NCBI GenBank assembly: GCA_030532895.1
Contig: JAUNKF010000016.1
Span: 1 to 64,000 of the forward strand
DNA from: Lautropia sp.
GTDB lineage: Bacteria; Pseudomonadota; Gammaproteobacteria; Burkholderiales; Burkholderiaceae_E
Length of the DNA stretch: 64,000 nucleotides
Reading direction: 5' to 3'
This document shows, piece after piece, positions 19,501-28,670 of the stretch (position 1 is the stretch's first letter; every line of letters starts with the position of its first letter). The notes below the pieces were generated by a model that was not told the DNA's origin, made no database searches, and saw nothing but the letters and a program-made list of their open reading frames with translations. The translations under genes and the position numbers were made by a program.

Positions 19501-22399
19501 CCTACGTCTGCTTCACCCGAACACCTTGTACGAAGTGAGGCTGAACCTGCTGTCCGACCCGGTGCTGAGCCGGCCAGGCGACATCTTTGCCAACCGGGTG
19601 GCGCTTCGTCCGGCCGACCCGAACAGCCCGCTGCTCCTGAACACCTCGATGAGCGATGTGCAAGTGCAGGTTATCGGACGACCAGGGGGCGGCCTATCGG
19701 GCCGGCTCTTCGTCGACCTCGACCAGAACCTGACCTTCGATGCCGACGACCAGGGGCTGCCCCGGCAATGTATCCAGCTCGACGGCCAAAGCGAACGGCA
19801 TGGGCACCGCTTCAGCCTGTCGACGCTGACCGACCCCAGCGGCCACTTCGCCTTCACGCCCGGCCAGACGCAGCGCATCCACTACTCGGCCGATTGCAGC
19901 GGCAGCCCGCTCCCACATTTTCCGGGCCTGCCTGCCGGCAAATACACACTCATCCAGCGCACGACCACCGAACGCCATCTGGCGGGCGCCAGCCTGGCCG
20001 GCAACCTCGGTGGCACCGCCGAGCCCCGCCACATTCATGACATTACGCTCCCGGCAGGCGCGATCGGCACCGACTACCGCCTGACCGAACAGCCGGCACC
20101 AGCCGAGCTGACGCTGCGCAGCACCGTGACGAATGATCATGGTGGCACCGCCACGGCGGCGGCCTTCGAGCTGATGGCTACACAGGAAACAACCGATACC
20201 CGCTATCAAGGGGCTGATGGCAGCGCGGCCGTCACCCGGCGGCAGCTACCGGCCGGGCCATACACGCTCAGCACCCATGCCGTTGCCGGCTATGCCGTGC
20301 GTGGCTGGCAATGCACCCTGCACGGCCAACAGGCACCGGCACAAGGATCCCGGCTGAACCTGAAAGCCGGCGATCAGGCCGAGTGCACGGTTCATCTTGA
20401 TGACCTGCCAGCCCGACTGACCCTCAGGAAGACCGTGACCAATTCGCACGGGCAGCAGGCTCAGCCCGAGGATTTCAAGCTGCATGCCGACGGGCCGACC
20501 CCCTTGTCGGGCTACAGCGGCGCTGCGGCCGTCACCGCGCGCGAGGTGGTGGCAGGCCACTACCGGCTCCATGAAAGCAATCTGCCCAATTACGTGCCAG
20601 GCGCCTGGCAGTGCACGGCTGGCACGCTGGATGAAGACAGGCTGAGCCTGACCAACGGTGAAGCAGCCGTTTGCACGATCAACAACACGGATCAGCCCGT
20701 GAGCCTCACGCTGACATTGGCGATACGGAACCAATATGGCGGCACGGCCACCCCTGCCGACCATGAACTGCGCGCCGACGGGCCGGATGCCATCCGGGGC
20801 ATCAGCGGCACCCGCCCAGTGACGGTGGCCCCCGTGCGCCCTGGCGTGTATGAACTGGGACAACCGAGCCTGCCTGGCTATCTCAGCGGCCAATGGGCCT
20901 GCTCGGGCGGCGTGCTGAACGGCAACACCCTCACCCTCAGCAACCAACAGAACGTCACCTGTCGCATCGAACTGAAAGACGTACCGGCCACGCTGAGCGT
21001 GAAGAAGACCGTGGTCGGCGAGGCCACACCCATCGCAGGCACCGATAGCGACTATGCGCTGCAATACCGCCTCACCGTCAGGCACGAAGCGGGCGCCCCC
21101 GGACGCTATGATCTGCTCGACCAACCCGCTTTCGACCCGGATGTGCAGATCATCGAGACCCGGCTCAGCCGAAATGGCCGACCGATCCCGCTCGACGACG
21201 CCAGCGAAGGCTTCTGGCTGGCCCGACGGCAGGACATCGCGACAGGCGCCGAAGATGTCTACCTGATGCACCTTCGCATCCGCGTGCCCTACGGCAGCCA
21301 CACCGGCAACAACCGCTGCGCCCCCCTTGGACAGGACGGCCCTCATGAACAGCACGGCATGGATGCCGGCCAGCGACAGGGGCTGTTCAACCAGGCAAGG
21401 CTCACCAACCACATGGCAGACACGGATCGTGACGCCCGGCGCACGGCTCACGCCTGCCTCGACACGCCCATCCCAAGTGCCAAAGCGCGGCTTTCCATCG
21501 ACAAGACCAGCACCACCCGCACGGCCGAGGTCGGTGAGCTGATCCGTTATCAGCTGCGCATCCGCAACCACGGCAGCGGCCCTGCCGTCTCACCGGTCGT
21601 CATCGACACGCTGCCCGCAGGCTTTCGCTATGATCCCGGCTCGTTGCGCGTGGCAGGTGCGCGGCTACGCGGCCTGCGGCTGGATGGCCAGCGGGCGCTG
21701 CACATCCACCTCGATCAGGTGAGCGCTGCCCCCGATGCCCATGTCGGTCACCGCGCGACATCCCCTGTGACCGGGGCCCCCACGCACAGCACCGCCGGGC
21801 ACGCCCCTGGCGAGGTGATCATCCGTTATCGGCTGCGCGCAGGCGTCGGCTCGCAGGAAGGCGATGGCATCAACCGCGCCCAGGTGAGCTGCCTCACGCC
21901 CGATGGTCTGGGTCGGTACCCCTGCTCCAATGAAGCACGCTGGGCCGTGAAGCTAACCAGCGGTGTCTTCACCGAAGAAGCCTGCCTCGTCGGCCAGATT
22001 TTTGTCGATTGCAACGGCAATGCCATCAAGGATCCCGAGGAGCCAGGCATCCCCGACGTGCGCTTCTATCTGCAAAACGGCACCTGGCTGCGCAGTGACG
22101 GTGCCGGCAAATACAGCCACTGCGGCCTGCGGCCGCGCACCCATCTGCTGAAAGTCGACCCCCGCACCCTGCCGTCCGGAAGCCGGCTGGTGACGAGCAG
22201 CGCGCAGAACACGGGCGATGCCCAGAGCCTCTTCATCGACGCCAGGAAAGGCATGCTGCACCGAGCCGATTTCATCGAAGGCACCTGCAGCCGGGCCGTG
22301 TTGAACGATGTCATCAAACGTCAGCAAAAGCACGAGGGTCAGACGAACGTGGGCCAACCCACTGCCAGCCCACGGCTCTGGTTCGACAGCAAACGGTAG
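16517..22399 (+). CDS. Giant exported DUF11/SdrB/prealbumin-repeat protein, paralogue A
   Basis: Protein of about 1960 residues, homologous along its length to those at 47035, 53289 and 59226. A signal peptide covers about residues 1-55 (hydrophobic FACVGWG, cleavage at AKA-Q). The order seen is: an N-terminal module with SAAPFYDV, EDGFYHRPLIGL and WVANKALVLWT; a beta-rich DUF11-like middle; an SdrB-like domain near residue 1060 (SGRLFVDLDQNLTFDADD); three prealbumin-like repeats, each with a Cys pair; a beta domain starting LSVKKTVVG; a DUF11 domain; and a terminal SdrB-like domain with VDCNGNAIKDPEEPG, a possible Ca2+ loop. No sortase signal, anchor or autotransporter barrel is present. The tail stops at RLWFDSKR, shorter than in B and C. 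The start is uncertain (16517 or 16523). Function unknown; a surface adhesin or fibre is an inference. Confidence 0.88.
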   Translation: MVMTVRKASTRLIAPKTGAHTGSAETTPARRRGRHHILHAALMFACVGWGLSAKAQLHEVSYTLHRDGSEAFDASDAPGHDSGPNNQRVRTHDTLAYHVGLNTRGADQAPRIELRLPAGSHGTPAAAWSFLPVGCEANGSSLSADGQQLICQLSDFEATGSRTLFFVAHILGSTPNGTRLNAPDLRVSSRKTPLIQPSTPRPPTVTISAAPFYDVQIDNSFQGLPKAHGYAEGSGPAGEDGFYHRPLIGLIARHPNGHGKKGVEQLDPNTPVVLDLDLSGYRPSVRVDDWHGTEPTAHRPSGSFADGCGSPNDGRPSNLSSGDRINAYERVHDSGPNPSTSPQSVANGGDCRVLPGSNRHSVRIAISGIDSRLDHTPSVYGGGHLTIPPTDHWVANKALVLWTSLNDYADKVPTDNLIRLRSVQGRSISGQALQGDRHDNNAASYAVTRESSSEFMSNYGSDNSLAIPWATQRDPVISSDDHVNQMVPGQVVRAFMRYSNSGTVAHHNVMLCQKIDRTAFDPSQRFQVVVSAPGHAVVQYGVPANGSRFFPSTDSAPSAYEGYTAETRSSPGDSAYSQARCDTPDIQWFTRWQDAEAAGGVVYVRIHAARVPGGGNIFAHVYGMQLRDTWADDISVQTPVPHLRRKGEPIAAGSIIRNQTIVHVDNHPIQPSYRLRDHLAVVPIRTHSQLKQRVLTGNQGAQAIAAANSLLSFELTPSYSTYFPARPGTLRVTNVLPAGLRYQKGSARLGGQPVEPDILPDTPAVGMTTLTWQYAPRAPVVLTNTSLDTSVPPITFQARLHATLLNDTVLMNHASVSGGENDHQPDCIFDPAAQRYAHCVKAASTRITIQTPPGFMQGKSVLRERIEPGDPFGYRLSFVSMGQETQAQDIPDMIDILPFEGDGIEQPALQFSARQPASRLMSGAYRLQSVIPAPIDPQARIYYTRQAPTRIHNDPQHASNRMPGGSTRWCLASELGTEGCPAHIGDSTAVRISPALRLLHPNTLYEVRLNLLSDPVLSRPGDIFANRVALRPADPNSPLLLNTSMSDVQVQVIGRPGGGLSGRLFVDLDQNLTFDADDQGLPRQCIQLDGQSERHGHRFSLSTLTDPSGHFAFTPGQTQRIHYSADCSGSPLPHFPGLPAGKYTLIQRTTTERHLAGASLAGNLGGTAEPRHIHDITLPAGAIGTDYRLTEQPAPAELTLRSTVTNDHGGTATAAAFELMATQETTDTRYQGADGSAAVTRRQLPAGPYTLSTHAVAGYAVRGWQCTLHGQQAPAQGSRLNLKAGDQAECTVHLDDLPARLTLRKTVTNSHGQQAQPEDFKLHADGPTPLSGYSGAAAVTAREVVAGHYRLHESNLPNYVPGAWQCTAGTLDEDRLSLTNGEAAVCTINNTDQPVSLTLTLAIRNQYGGTATPADHELRADGPDAIRGISGTRPVTVAPVRPGVYELGQPSLPGYLSGQWACSGGVLNGNTLTLSNQQNVTCRIELKDVPATLSVKKTVVGEATPIAGTDSDYALQYRLTVRHEAGAPGRYDLLDQPAFDPDVQIIETRLSRNGRPIPLDDASEGFWLARRQDIATGAEDVYLMHLRIRVPYGSHTGNNRCAPLGQDGPHEQHGMDAGQRQGLFNQARLTNHMADTDRDARRTAHACLDTPIPSAKARLSIDKTSTTRTAEVGELIRYQLRIRNHGSGPAVSPVVIDTLPAGFRYDPGSLRVAGARLRGLRLDGQRALHIHLDQVSAAPDAHVGHRATSPVTGAPTHSTAGHAPGEVIIRYRLRAGVGSQEGDGINRAQVSCLTPDGLGRYPCSNEARWAVKLTSGVFTEEACLVGQIFVDCNGNAIKDPEEPGIPDVRFYLQNGTWLRSDGAGKYSHCGLRPRTHLLKVDPRTLPSGSRLVTSSAQNTGDAQSLFIDARKGMLHRADFIEGTCSRAVLNDVIKRQQKHEGQTNVGQPTASPRLWFDSKR

Positions 22400-22480
22400 C
22401 GCGAGGCAATCCACAACAGGAACACCACGTCAAGTGCTTCAAAGGTTCATGGCGGACAAAACACGCTTTAGAATCGGCCT

Positions 22481-23164
22481 ATGAAACGAATAGCGCTGTT
22501 CGATCTTGACCATACCCTGCTGCCCATCGACTCCGACAACGAATGGGGTCGCTTTCTGTCCCGCACAGGCCGTATTGCCGACCCGGCTGCGTTCAGCGCC
22601 CAGGTCGATGCCTTCTTCGAGCAATACAAGGCCGGGCAGCTCGATCCGGTCGAACACCTGCGTTTCGTGCTCAGCGCCTTTGCCAACCGGCCAGCAGCCG
22701 AGATCGAGGCATGGCGGCAGGAATACATCGACACGGTCATCCGCCCCGTGCTCCACCCGGATGCGCAAGCGCTGGTGCAAAAGCACCTGGCGGCCGGTGA
22801 TCTGTGCGCCATCGTGACGGCCACCAACAGTTTCGTCACCGCACCGATTGCCACCCTTTTCGGCGTCGAGCATCTGCTGGGAGCCGAAGGCGAGCAGCAC
22901 GAAGGCGTTTACACCGGCAACCCGAAGCCCGGTGTGACCATCACCTTCCAGGGCGGCAAGCTGGTGCGCATCCAGGAATGGCTGGCCGAACAGGGGCTTG
23001 ATCTGGACCACTTCGACGAGATCTGGGCCTATTCCGATTCACGCAACGACCTGCCGATGCTAACGCGCGCCACCCACCCGGTGGCAGTAAATCCCGATAC
23101 CACGCTGCGCCAGATCGCCCACGAACGCGCCTGGCCCATTATCGACCTGTTCCACCTGACATAA
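22481..23164 (+). CDS. HAD-superfamily subfamily IB phosphatase
   Basis: Small cytosolic phosphohydrolase of the HAD-IB (SerB-like) group. The 227-residue product has the nucleophile motif FDLDHTLLP (DxDxT-type, with Asp 8 and 10), the motif II Thr in IVTATNSFVT, Lys in the motif III region, and motif IV WAYSDSRNDLPML. It is upstream of pcnB with only 4 nt between, an order common in Burkholderiales. The physiological substrate is not known; phosphoserine phosphatase activity is possible but unproven. Confidence 0.9.
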   Translation: MKRIALFDLDHTLLPIDSDNEWGRFLSRTGRIADPAAFSAQVDAFFEQYKAGQLDPVEHLRFVLSAFANRPAAEIEAWRQEYIDTVIRPVLHPDAQALVQKHLAAGDLCAIVTATNSFVTAPIATLFGVEHLLGAEGEQHEGVYTGNPKPGVTITFQGGKLVRIQEWLAEQGLDLDHFDEIWAYSDSRNDLPMLTRATHPVAVNPDTTLRQIAHERAWPIIDLFHLT

Positions 23165-23168
23165 ATAC

Positions 23169-24563
23169 GTGCTTGCCCGATTGATTAACTGGATGTTTGG
23201 CCGCTCACGCCGCAAATCTGCCCACGCCGGCCACCGGCCCAACCACGCCGTGGCGCTCGACGTGCGCACCCACCCTGCCGCCTCGCTCGGCATTTCCAAC
23301 CGCGAGATCTCCAGCGCGGCCATGCGCACCTGTGAAGCCCTGCAAAAAGCGGGTTACAAGGCTTATGTGGTGGGCGGTGGCGTGCGAGACCTGCTGCTGG
23401 GCCTCAGACCGAAAGACTTCGATGTGGCCACCGACGCCTCACCCGAAAAGGTGCAGGCGATCTTTCGTCGTGCCCGCCTGATCGGGCGTCGCTTTCGCAT
23501 CGTTCACGTGATGTTCGGACGCGAAACGATCGAGGTCACCACCTTCCGCGCGGCACAAGCCAACGCCCAGACCGATGAACATGGCCGGATGCTGAACGAC
23601 AACGTCTTCGGCACCCGTGATGAAGATGCCAGCCGGCGCGACTTCACCGTCAACGCCCTCTATTACGACCCCGTGGCCCAGATCATCGTCGACCCGCTCG
23701 GCGGTGTCGAAGACCTGCGCGAGCGCACGCTGCGCATGATCGGCGACCCGGAAACCCGCTACCGCGAAGACCCGGTGCGGATGCTGCGTACCGTTCGCTT
23801 CGCTGCCAAGCTGGATTTTTTCGTCGATCCCCCCACACTGGCCCCTATCCGCCAGTTGGCCCCGTTACTGGAAAACGTTCCGCCAGCGCGCTTGTTCGAC
23901 GAGATCCTGAAGCTCCTCGAAAGCGGTCAAGGCTTGGCCTGCATCCGCCGGCTGCGCCAGGAGGGACTGCACCACGGCGTACTGCCGCTCCTCGATCAAC
24001 TGTTCGAGACGGATGAAGCCTTCATCACCGAGGCGATGACCCGCACCGACGAGCGCGTGCGCCACGGCAAATCGATTTCCCCAAGTTTCCTGTTCGCCGC
24101 CCTGTTGTGGCCACAGGTTCGAGTACGCTGGCAGAAACGCCATGCCGAAGGCGAGCACCTGTTCCCGGCCCTGCACACCGCCATCGACAGCGTGCTCGAC
24201 GAACAAGGCACCAAACTCTCGCTACAACGTCGCTATCAGGCCGACATGCGGGAAATCTGGGTCATGCAGCCGCGCCTGGACAAGCGAGGACGGGGCGCCT
24301 ACGGACTGCTGTCCCACATGCGTTTCAGGGCCGGCTTCGACTTCCTGCTGCTACGCTGTGCCTCAGGCGAGGTCGATCCTGTGGTGGGTCAGTGGTGGGC
24401 GGACTTCATCGGGGCTGACAACGCGCACCGCGATCGCCTCGTTCAAAGTCTCGGCAACCTCGGCCAGAAGAGCAAACGCCGCCGCCGTCGTGGCCCGAAA
24501 AAACAGGCTGCCCTGCTGGCCAACCTCAACCCTGGCGAGGTGGCCCAACCACCGGGGCAGTGA
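23169..24563 (+). CDS. pcnB: Poly(A) polymerase I
   Basis: Class II nucleotidyltransferase that adds 3' poly(A) tails to RNA and promotes decay. The 464-residue product shows VVGGGVRDLLLG, the catalytic DFDVATDA, the LIGRRFRIVHVMFG arm and the RRDFTVNALYYDP motif that separates PcnB from CCA-adding enzymes. The C-terminus is very basic (KSKRRRRRGPKKQ), as expected for RNA binding. The start is a GTG at 23169, 4 nt after the previous stop; an ATG eight codons downstream (MFGRSRRKS) is an alternative. Confidence 0.95.
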   Translation: MLARLINWMFGRSRRKSAHAGHRPNHAVALDVRTHPAASLGISNREISSAAMRTCEALQKAGYKAYVVGGGVRDLLLGLRPKDFDVATDASPEKVQAIFRRARLIGRRFRIVHVMFGRETIEVTTFRAAQANAQTDEHGRMLNDNVFGTRDEDASRRDFTVNALYYDPVAQIIVDPLGGVEDLRERTLRMIGDPETRYREDPVRMLRTVRFAAKLDFFVDPPTLAPIRQLAPLLENVPPARLFDEILKLLESGQGLACIRRLRQEGLHHGVLPLLDQLFETDEAFITEAMTRTDERVRHGKSISPSFLFAALLWPQVRVRWQKRHAEGEHLFPALHTAIDSVLDEQGTKLSLQRRYQADMREIWVMQPRLDKRGRGAYGLLSHMRFRAGFDFLLLRCASGEVDPVVGQWWADFIGADNAHRDRLVQSLGNLGQKSKRRRRRGPKKQAALLANLNPGEVAQPPGQ

Positions 24564-25186
24564 ACACGCACCGGCCCTCATGCAGCACGCATGTCCCATC
24601 GCCGTGCCCCAGCCCCAATGTCATGTCTGCTGATTTCCTGAACACCGCTGACCCGTCGTGCTGGCCGTTCGCCTGGGTGGGCTTGGGTGCCAACCTGCCC
24701 AGTCAGGCTGGCGACCCGGCCCACACACTCGCACAGGCGGTGAAGGCCATCACGGCCCCAGCCGACATCACGTTGTCAGCCGCCTCATCCCGGTACCGGA
24801 GCAGCCCTGTCGATTCGGACGGGCCAACTTATTGCAACCAGGTCATCCGGCTTCGCACACGCCTGAGCGCCGAAGCCCTGCTGCACAGGTTACAAACCAT
24901 CGAAGCGGCGTTCGGCCGCGAGCGCCCCTATCGCAATGCCCCTCGAACCCTCGATCTGGATGTGCTGTTGTATGGGGGGCCAACACAGCCGGGCGCCGAA
25001 CGACATGACAGCCCCTACCTCACGCTGCCCCACCCCCGCATGCACGGCAGGCTCTTTGTGCTGATGCCGCTGGTCGAAATCGATCCCGAGATCGACATCC
25101 CAGGGCGGGGAAAGGCCAGCAGCCTGCTGGCCGCGCTGAAAAACAGCGGCACCGACCAGATCTGTGAGATCCAGACGGAACACTGA
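24560..25186 (+). CDS. folK: 6-hydroxymethyl-7,8-dihydropterin pyrophosphokinase
   Basis: Transfers pyrophosphate from ATP to 6-hydroxymethyl-dihydropterin in folate synthesis. The product has the core WVGLGANLPSQAGDP, the substrate region SSRYRSSPVDSDGPTYCNQV and the HPPK signature RTLDLDVLLYG. The HPRMHGRLFVLMPLVEI end is also typical. A GTG at 24560 overlaps the pcnB stop (GTGA), suggesting coupling and giving 208 residues; an ATG at 24623 gives 187 residues, closer to usual FolK lengths. Neither has a good Shine-Dalgarno sequence. folE, for an earlier step of the pathway, lies 1.3 kb away on the other strand. Confidence 0.94.
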   Translation: MNTHRPSCSTHVPSPCPSPNVMSADFLNTADPSCWPFAWVGLGANLPSQAGDPAHTLAQAVKAITAPADITLSAASSRYRSSPVDSDGPTYCNQVIRLRTRLSAEALLHRLQTIEAAFGRERPYRNAPRTLDLDVLLYGGPTQPGAERHDSPYLTLPHPRMHGRLFVLMPLVEIDPEIDIPGRGKASSLLAALKNSGTDQICEIQTEH

Positions 25187-25259
25187 TCCGCCCCCCGCAC
25201 CTGACAACCATCGCCAACGGCACGGGGTACGGACCTATTGGGCCACACCAAGGCCAGGC

Positions 25260-26279
25260 TCAGTAACCGTCGGGGTTTTGCGACTGCCAGCGCCAGCTGT
25301 CTTCACACATCCGGGCCAGATCACGCTCGGCCCGCCAGCCAAGTTTTTCAGCAGCCAGTGCCGGGTCGGCATAACACTGGGCCACGTCACCAGGACGGCG
25401 CGCGACGATCTGATACGGAATCGTCTTGCCGCTGGCCTTCTCGAACGCCTTCACGATGTCGAGCACCGAATACCCGGTGCCGGTACCCAGGTTCACCGTC
25501 CAGGCCCCCGGCTCCCGCATCACGCGCTCGACGGCCGCCAGATGCCCCAGGGCCAGATCGACCACATGGATGTAATCACGCACACCCGTGCCATCAGGCG
25601 TCGGGTAGTCGCCCCCGAACACCGACAGCATCGGTCGCTTGCCCACGGCCACCTGCGTGACGAAAGGCATCAGGTTGTTCGGAATGCCCTTCGGGTCTTC
25701 GCCAATGCGCCCGGAAGGATGCGCGCCCACCGGATTGAAATAGCGCAGGATGCCAATGGCCCAGGCTGGGTTGGCCGCGGCCAGATCATTCAGGATATGC
25801 TCGATGTGCCACTTGGTACGACCATAAGGATTCGTCGGCCCGGTCGGAAAATCTTCTCGAATGGGCACCGAGGCAGGGTCACCATAGACGGTGGCCGAGG
25901 AGCTGAAGACGAAACGGCGCACACCCGCCGCCTCCAGACACTCCAGGAGCGCCACCGTGCCACTCACATTGTTCTGGTAGTAGGCCAAGGGCTTGGCCAC
26001 CGACTCACCCACGGCCTTGAAACCGGCAAAATGGATGGTGGCATCGATCGGGTGTTTCGACAGCAACTCGGTGAGCAATGCACGGTCACCGGCATCACCT
26101 TCCACCACCACAGGCGGCCGCCCGGCCAGCTCGGTGATGCGGTCGATCACCTTCGGTGTACTGTTGCTGAAATCGTCAAGAATGACGACGTTCTGCCCAC
26201 TTTGAAGCAGCTCGACCACGGTGTGGGAGCCAATATAACCGGCACCACCGGTCACGAGTAAGGTATTGTTCTTGGTCAT
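25260..26279 (-). CDS. galE: UDP-glucose 4-epimerase
   Basis: Extended short-chain dehydrogenase interconverting UDP-glucose and UDP-galactose, supplying surface polysaccharide synthesis. The 339-residue product has the NAD-binding GGAGYIGSH at the N-terminus, the [11 protein letters not shown] serine segment, the catalytic YxxxK as YGRTKWH, and [12 protein letters not shown]. The length fits GalE. It is convergent with folK (73 bp apart) and preceded by folE on the same strand. Confidence 0.96.
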   Translation of the reverse strand: MTKNNTLLVTGGAGYIGSHTVVELLQSGQNVVILDDFSNSTPKVIDRITELAGRPPVVVEGDAGDRALLTELLSKHPIDATIHFAGFKAVGESVAKPLAYYQNNVSGTVALLECLEAAGVRRFVFSSSATVYGDPASVPIREDFPTGPTNPYGRTKWHIEHILNDLAAANPAWAIGILRYFNPVGAHPSGRIGEDPKGIPNNLMPFVTQVAVGKRPMLSVFGGDYPTPDGTGVRDYIHVVDLALGHLAAVERVMREPGAWTVNLGTGTGYSVLDIVKAFEKASGKTIPYQIVARRPGDVAQCYADPALAAEKLGWRAERDLARMCEDSWRWQSQNPDGY

Positions 26280-26452
26280 GGTGGGGATTTTCCCACAAGG
26301 GTGTTGGTCGCAACGGGCAAAGCCCTCTGCCGTGCGTGCGGATCAGGGGACGAACCGTGCCACCCCAAGCAGTGCGAACACGGCAACCCGCATGCTTGCC
26401 CGAACCGGCACGACAGCGCCAGCGTCGGGATGATCGTCATGTCGGCTCAGGC

Positions 26453-27178
26453 TCAGATCAGCCCCAGAAACTCACGACGCAGGCTGGCGTTCCTGAGGAA
26501 GGATCCCCGCATGACCGAGGAAGTCATCTGGCTCTCGTCCCGAACGCCACGCCAATGCATGCAGAAATGGTCGGCCTTCATGACCACCGCCAGGCCATCG
26601 GGCTTGAGACAGCGCTCCAGCTCATCGGCCAGCGTCTTCACCGCCTCCTCCTGAATCTGCGGGCGGCTCATGATCCAGTCCGTCAGGCGGGCATATTTCG
26701 ACAGCCCGATCAGGTTCGAGTCGGCATTGGGCAGCACGCCCACCCACAGCTTGCCCATGATCGGACACAGGTGGTGTGAGCAGGCAGAACGCACGGTGAT
26801 CGGGCCAACCACCAACAACTCGTTGAGTTTCTCCACGTTCGGGAACTCGGTCATCGGCGGTGCGGCACGGTAGCGGCCGGCAAACACCTCGTTCAGATAC
26901 ATCTTGGCCACGCGACGGGCCGTGTCCTGCGTGTTGTGGTCGGACGAGGTATCGATGACGAGCGACTGCAACAACGCCTCGACGCGTTCAGCCACCTCGG
27001 CCTGCAAGGCCGCCCGTTCATCATCCGAGGCGATGAAGGCGGCAATATTGTCATTGGCATGAAAACGGTGCCCGGCCGCCTGGATACGCTCGCGGATCAC
27101 CACCGACATGGGCCGCCCCTCGGTGGACGCTTCCGCCGCAGGCTGGACGTGCCCTGCCGGGATGTTGGTCGATGTCAT
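26453..27178 (-). CDS. folE: GTP cyclohydrolase I
   Basis: Converts GTP to 7,8-dihydroneopterin triphosphate, the first step of folate synthesis. The 241-residue product has a variable N-terminal 40 residues, then the zinc site CSHHLCP and the KADHFCMHWRGVRDE motif, plus GLSKYARL and the SSVMRGSF region. The start could be the second ATG (MSVVIRERIQAAGH). It begins 6 nt after the ribA stop, so two enzymes that both consume GTP are co-transcribed. Confidence 0.96.
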   Translation of the reverse strand: MTSTNIPAGHVQPAAEASTEGRPMSVVIRERIQAAGHRFHANDNIAAFIASDDERAALQAEVAERVEALLQSLVIDTSSDHNTQDTARRVAKMYLNEVFAGRYRAAPPMTEFPNVEKLNELLVVGPITVRSACSHHLCPIMGKLWVGVLPNADSNLIGLSKYARLTDWIMSRPQIQEEAVKTLADELERCLKPDGLAVVMKADHFCMHWRGVRDESQMTSSVMRGSFLRNASLRREFLGLI

Positions 27179-27184
27179 GATGGC

Positions 27185-28432
27185 TCAGTCCTCCGTAAGA
27201 TTGCGGGGCGACACCAGGTCTTCCTCCTCGAAGAGGTGTCCACCACGTCGCAGCTTGGTCACCAGATAACGCTGGTTGTGCGCGTTGACGCCGCCCTTGA
27301 CCGCCTCGCGGTCGATCACCTCGATGCCGGCAGCCCTCAAGGCCGCGATCTTGGCCGGGTTGTTGGTCAGCAGATTGATGCGGTGGCAACCCAGCGCCTT
27401 CAGCATCGCCCCGGCCACCTCGAAGTGACGCTCATCCATCCGGAACCCCAAGGCTTGATTGGCATCCAGTGTATCCAGTCCCTGATCCTGCCGCACATAA
27501 GCCCGCAATTTGTTGGCCAGACCGATACCCCGGCCTTCCTGCGACAGATACAACACGATCCCGCCGCCCTGCTCGGCCAGCCGGGCCACCGTGCCACGCA
27601 GCTGATCGCCGCAGTCACAGCGCAAGCTGCCGAACAGATCACCCGTCAGACAGGAGGAATGCAGACGCACCCGTACCGGGGCCTCACCGGAGAGATCGGG
27701 ATTGCCGACGATGACCGCCACATGCTCGAACTCGCTGTCCAGCTCGCGAAAGAGCACGAAACGGCTGTCTGCCGCCTCTGCCAGAGGCACTGGCGCCTCA
27801 CTGACCGGCGTGAGCCGCACGGGCCGGAGACGGGCGTGTTCGAGCACCAGCCCCGCATCCACCGCCAGAAGACTCTGACGCCATTCGACAGCCGCCGGCT
27901 CATCCAGGACCTCGGCGGGCATTGGCAGTCCCAACACGGCAGGCGCCAGCCGGCCCTGGCGTGCCAAGGCCAATGCGGCAGCGGCCGGTTCATACGCATC
28001 CTGCTCAGGCATCACGGCGCTCAACTGGGCCGCATCCAGGGAAACGCCTGGTTCCGCCACGGCCAGCCCGGCCCAGTGACACAAGACATTAAGCGACACG
28101 GCCGCTTCAAGCCGCCACACGAAGGGCTGCTCGACGCCCGGTTGCTCCCAACAAGCGGATGGCAGCCCGGCAAACGGTGCCGCTGCCTGCAGGGACATGG
28201 CTCGCTGCGCCGACAGGAACAGGCGCCAATCACCCGATATCTGCTGAAACCACTGCCAGGCCGATGGCGTCAGCGTCTCGACCGCGACAAAAAGCCAGGC
28301 TGTCGAGCCAGCCGTCTGGATCAATAGACAGCGGCCACGGCGCAGCTCGGTCAGTGCACGGTCGACACACAAAGAGGCCCGTTGAACCCGCCATTCGGTC
28401 GGAGGAGGAAGCTGAACATGCATGGGCCGCAT
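27185..28432 (-). CDS. ribA: GTP cyclohydrolase II with an N-terminal extra domain
   Basis: Opens GTP to the pyrimidine precursor of riboflavin. Of 415 residues, about the last 200 are the RibA domain: RVRLHSSCLTGDLFG and LRCDCGDQL carry the three zinc cysteines, and LSQEGRGIGLANKLRAY and LLTNNPAKIAAL are family motifs. The first ~200 residues (RALTELRRGRCLLIQT, then FLSAQRAMSLQ) are reminiscent of a very degenerate DHBP-synthase-like (RibB) domain without that enzyme's acidic catalytic loop, so bifunctionality is doubtful. The likely order of expression is ribA then folE. Confidence 0.92.
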   Translation of the reverse strand: MRPMHVQLPPPTEWRVQRASLCVDRALTELRRGRCLLIQTAGSTAWLFVAVETLTPSAWQWFQQISGDWRLFLSAQRAMSLQAAAPFAGLPSACWEQPGVEQPFVWRLEAAVSLNVLCHWAGLAVAEPGVSLDAAQLSAVMPEQDAYEPAAAALALARQGRLAPAVLGLPMPAEVLDEPAAVEWRQSLLAVDAGLVLEHARLRPVRLTPVSEAPVPLAEAADSRFVLFRELDSEFEHVAVIVGNPDLSGEAPVRVRLHSSCLTGDLFGSLRCDCGDQLRGTVARLAEQGGGIVLYLSQEGRGIGLANKLRAYVRQDQGLDTLDANQALGFRMDERHFEVAGAMLKALGCHRINLLTNNPAKIAALRAAGIEVIDREAVKGGVNAHNQRYLVTKLRRGGHLFEEEDLVSPRNLTED

Positions 28433-28493
28433 TGTAGGCTGGCAGCCCTGACTGCGCCATCAGCCCTTTGTGCAAAACAGCAAGAGGGGCTTT

Positions 28494-28573
28494 AGAGCGT
28501 GTTATGAACTTATTCGTCCCCGCGCTGGCCCCAAAACCGCGGGCTGATAGGGACGAATGAATGCATGACACGT
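28494..28573. repeat. Dispersed palindromic intergenic repeat, copy 2 (fullest copy)
   Basis: A long imperfect inverted repeat. The left arm CGTGTTATGAACTTATTCG (28498-28516, then TCCC) pairs with GGGACGAATGAATGCATG (from 28550) with four mismatches over 23 bp. An inner stem CCCGCG (28519-28524) / CGCGGG (28538-28543) caps it. Its reverse complement is about 85 percent identical over 56 bp to the copy at 32398-32453. It sits upstream of ribA and tonB, which diverge. Confidence 0.75.
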
Positions 28574-28670
28574 ACCAGGACTGCCAGCGAGATCGTGAAG
28601 CTGACCACACGCAGACAGTCAGCCCGGTCCTGACAGCCATTTCAGCGGCAGGGCTTTATTTGCTTATTCC

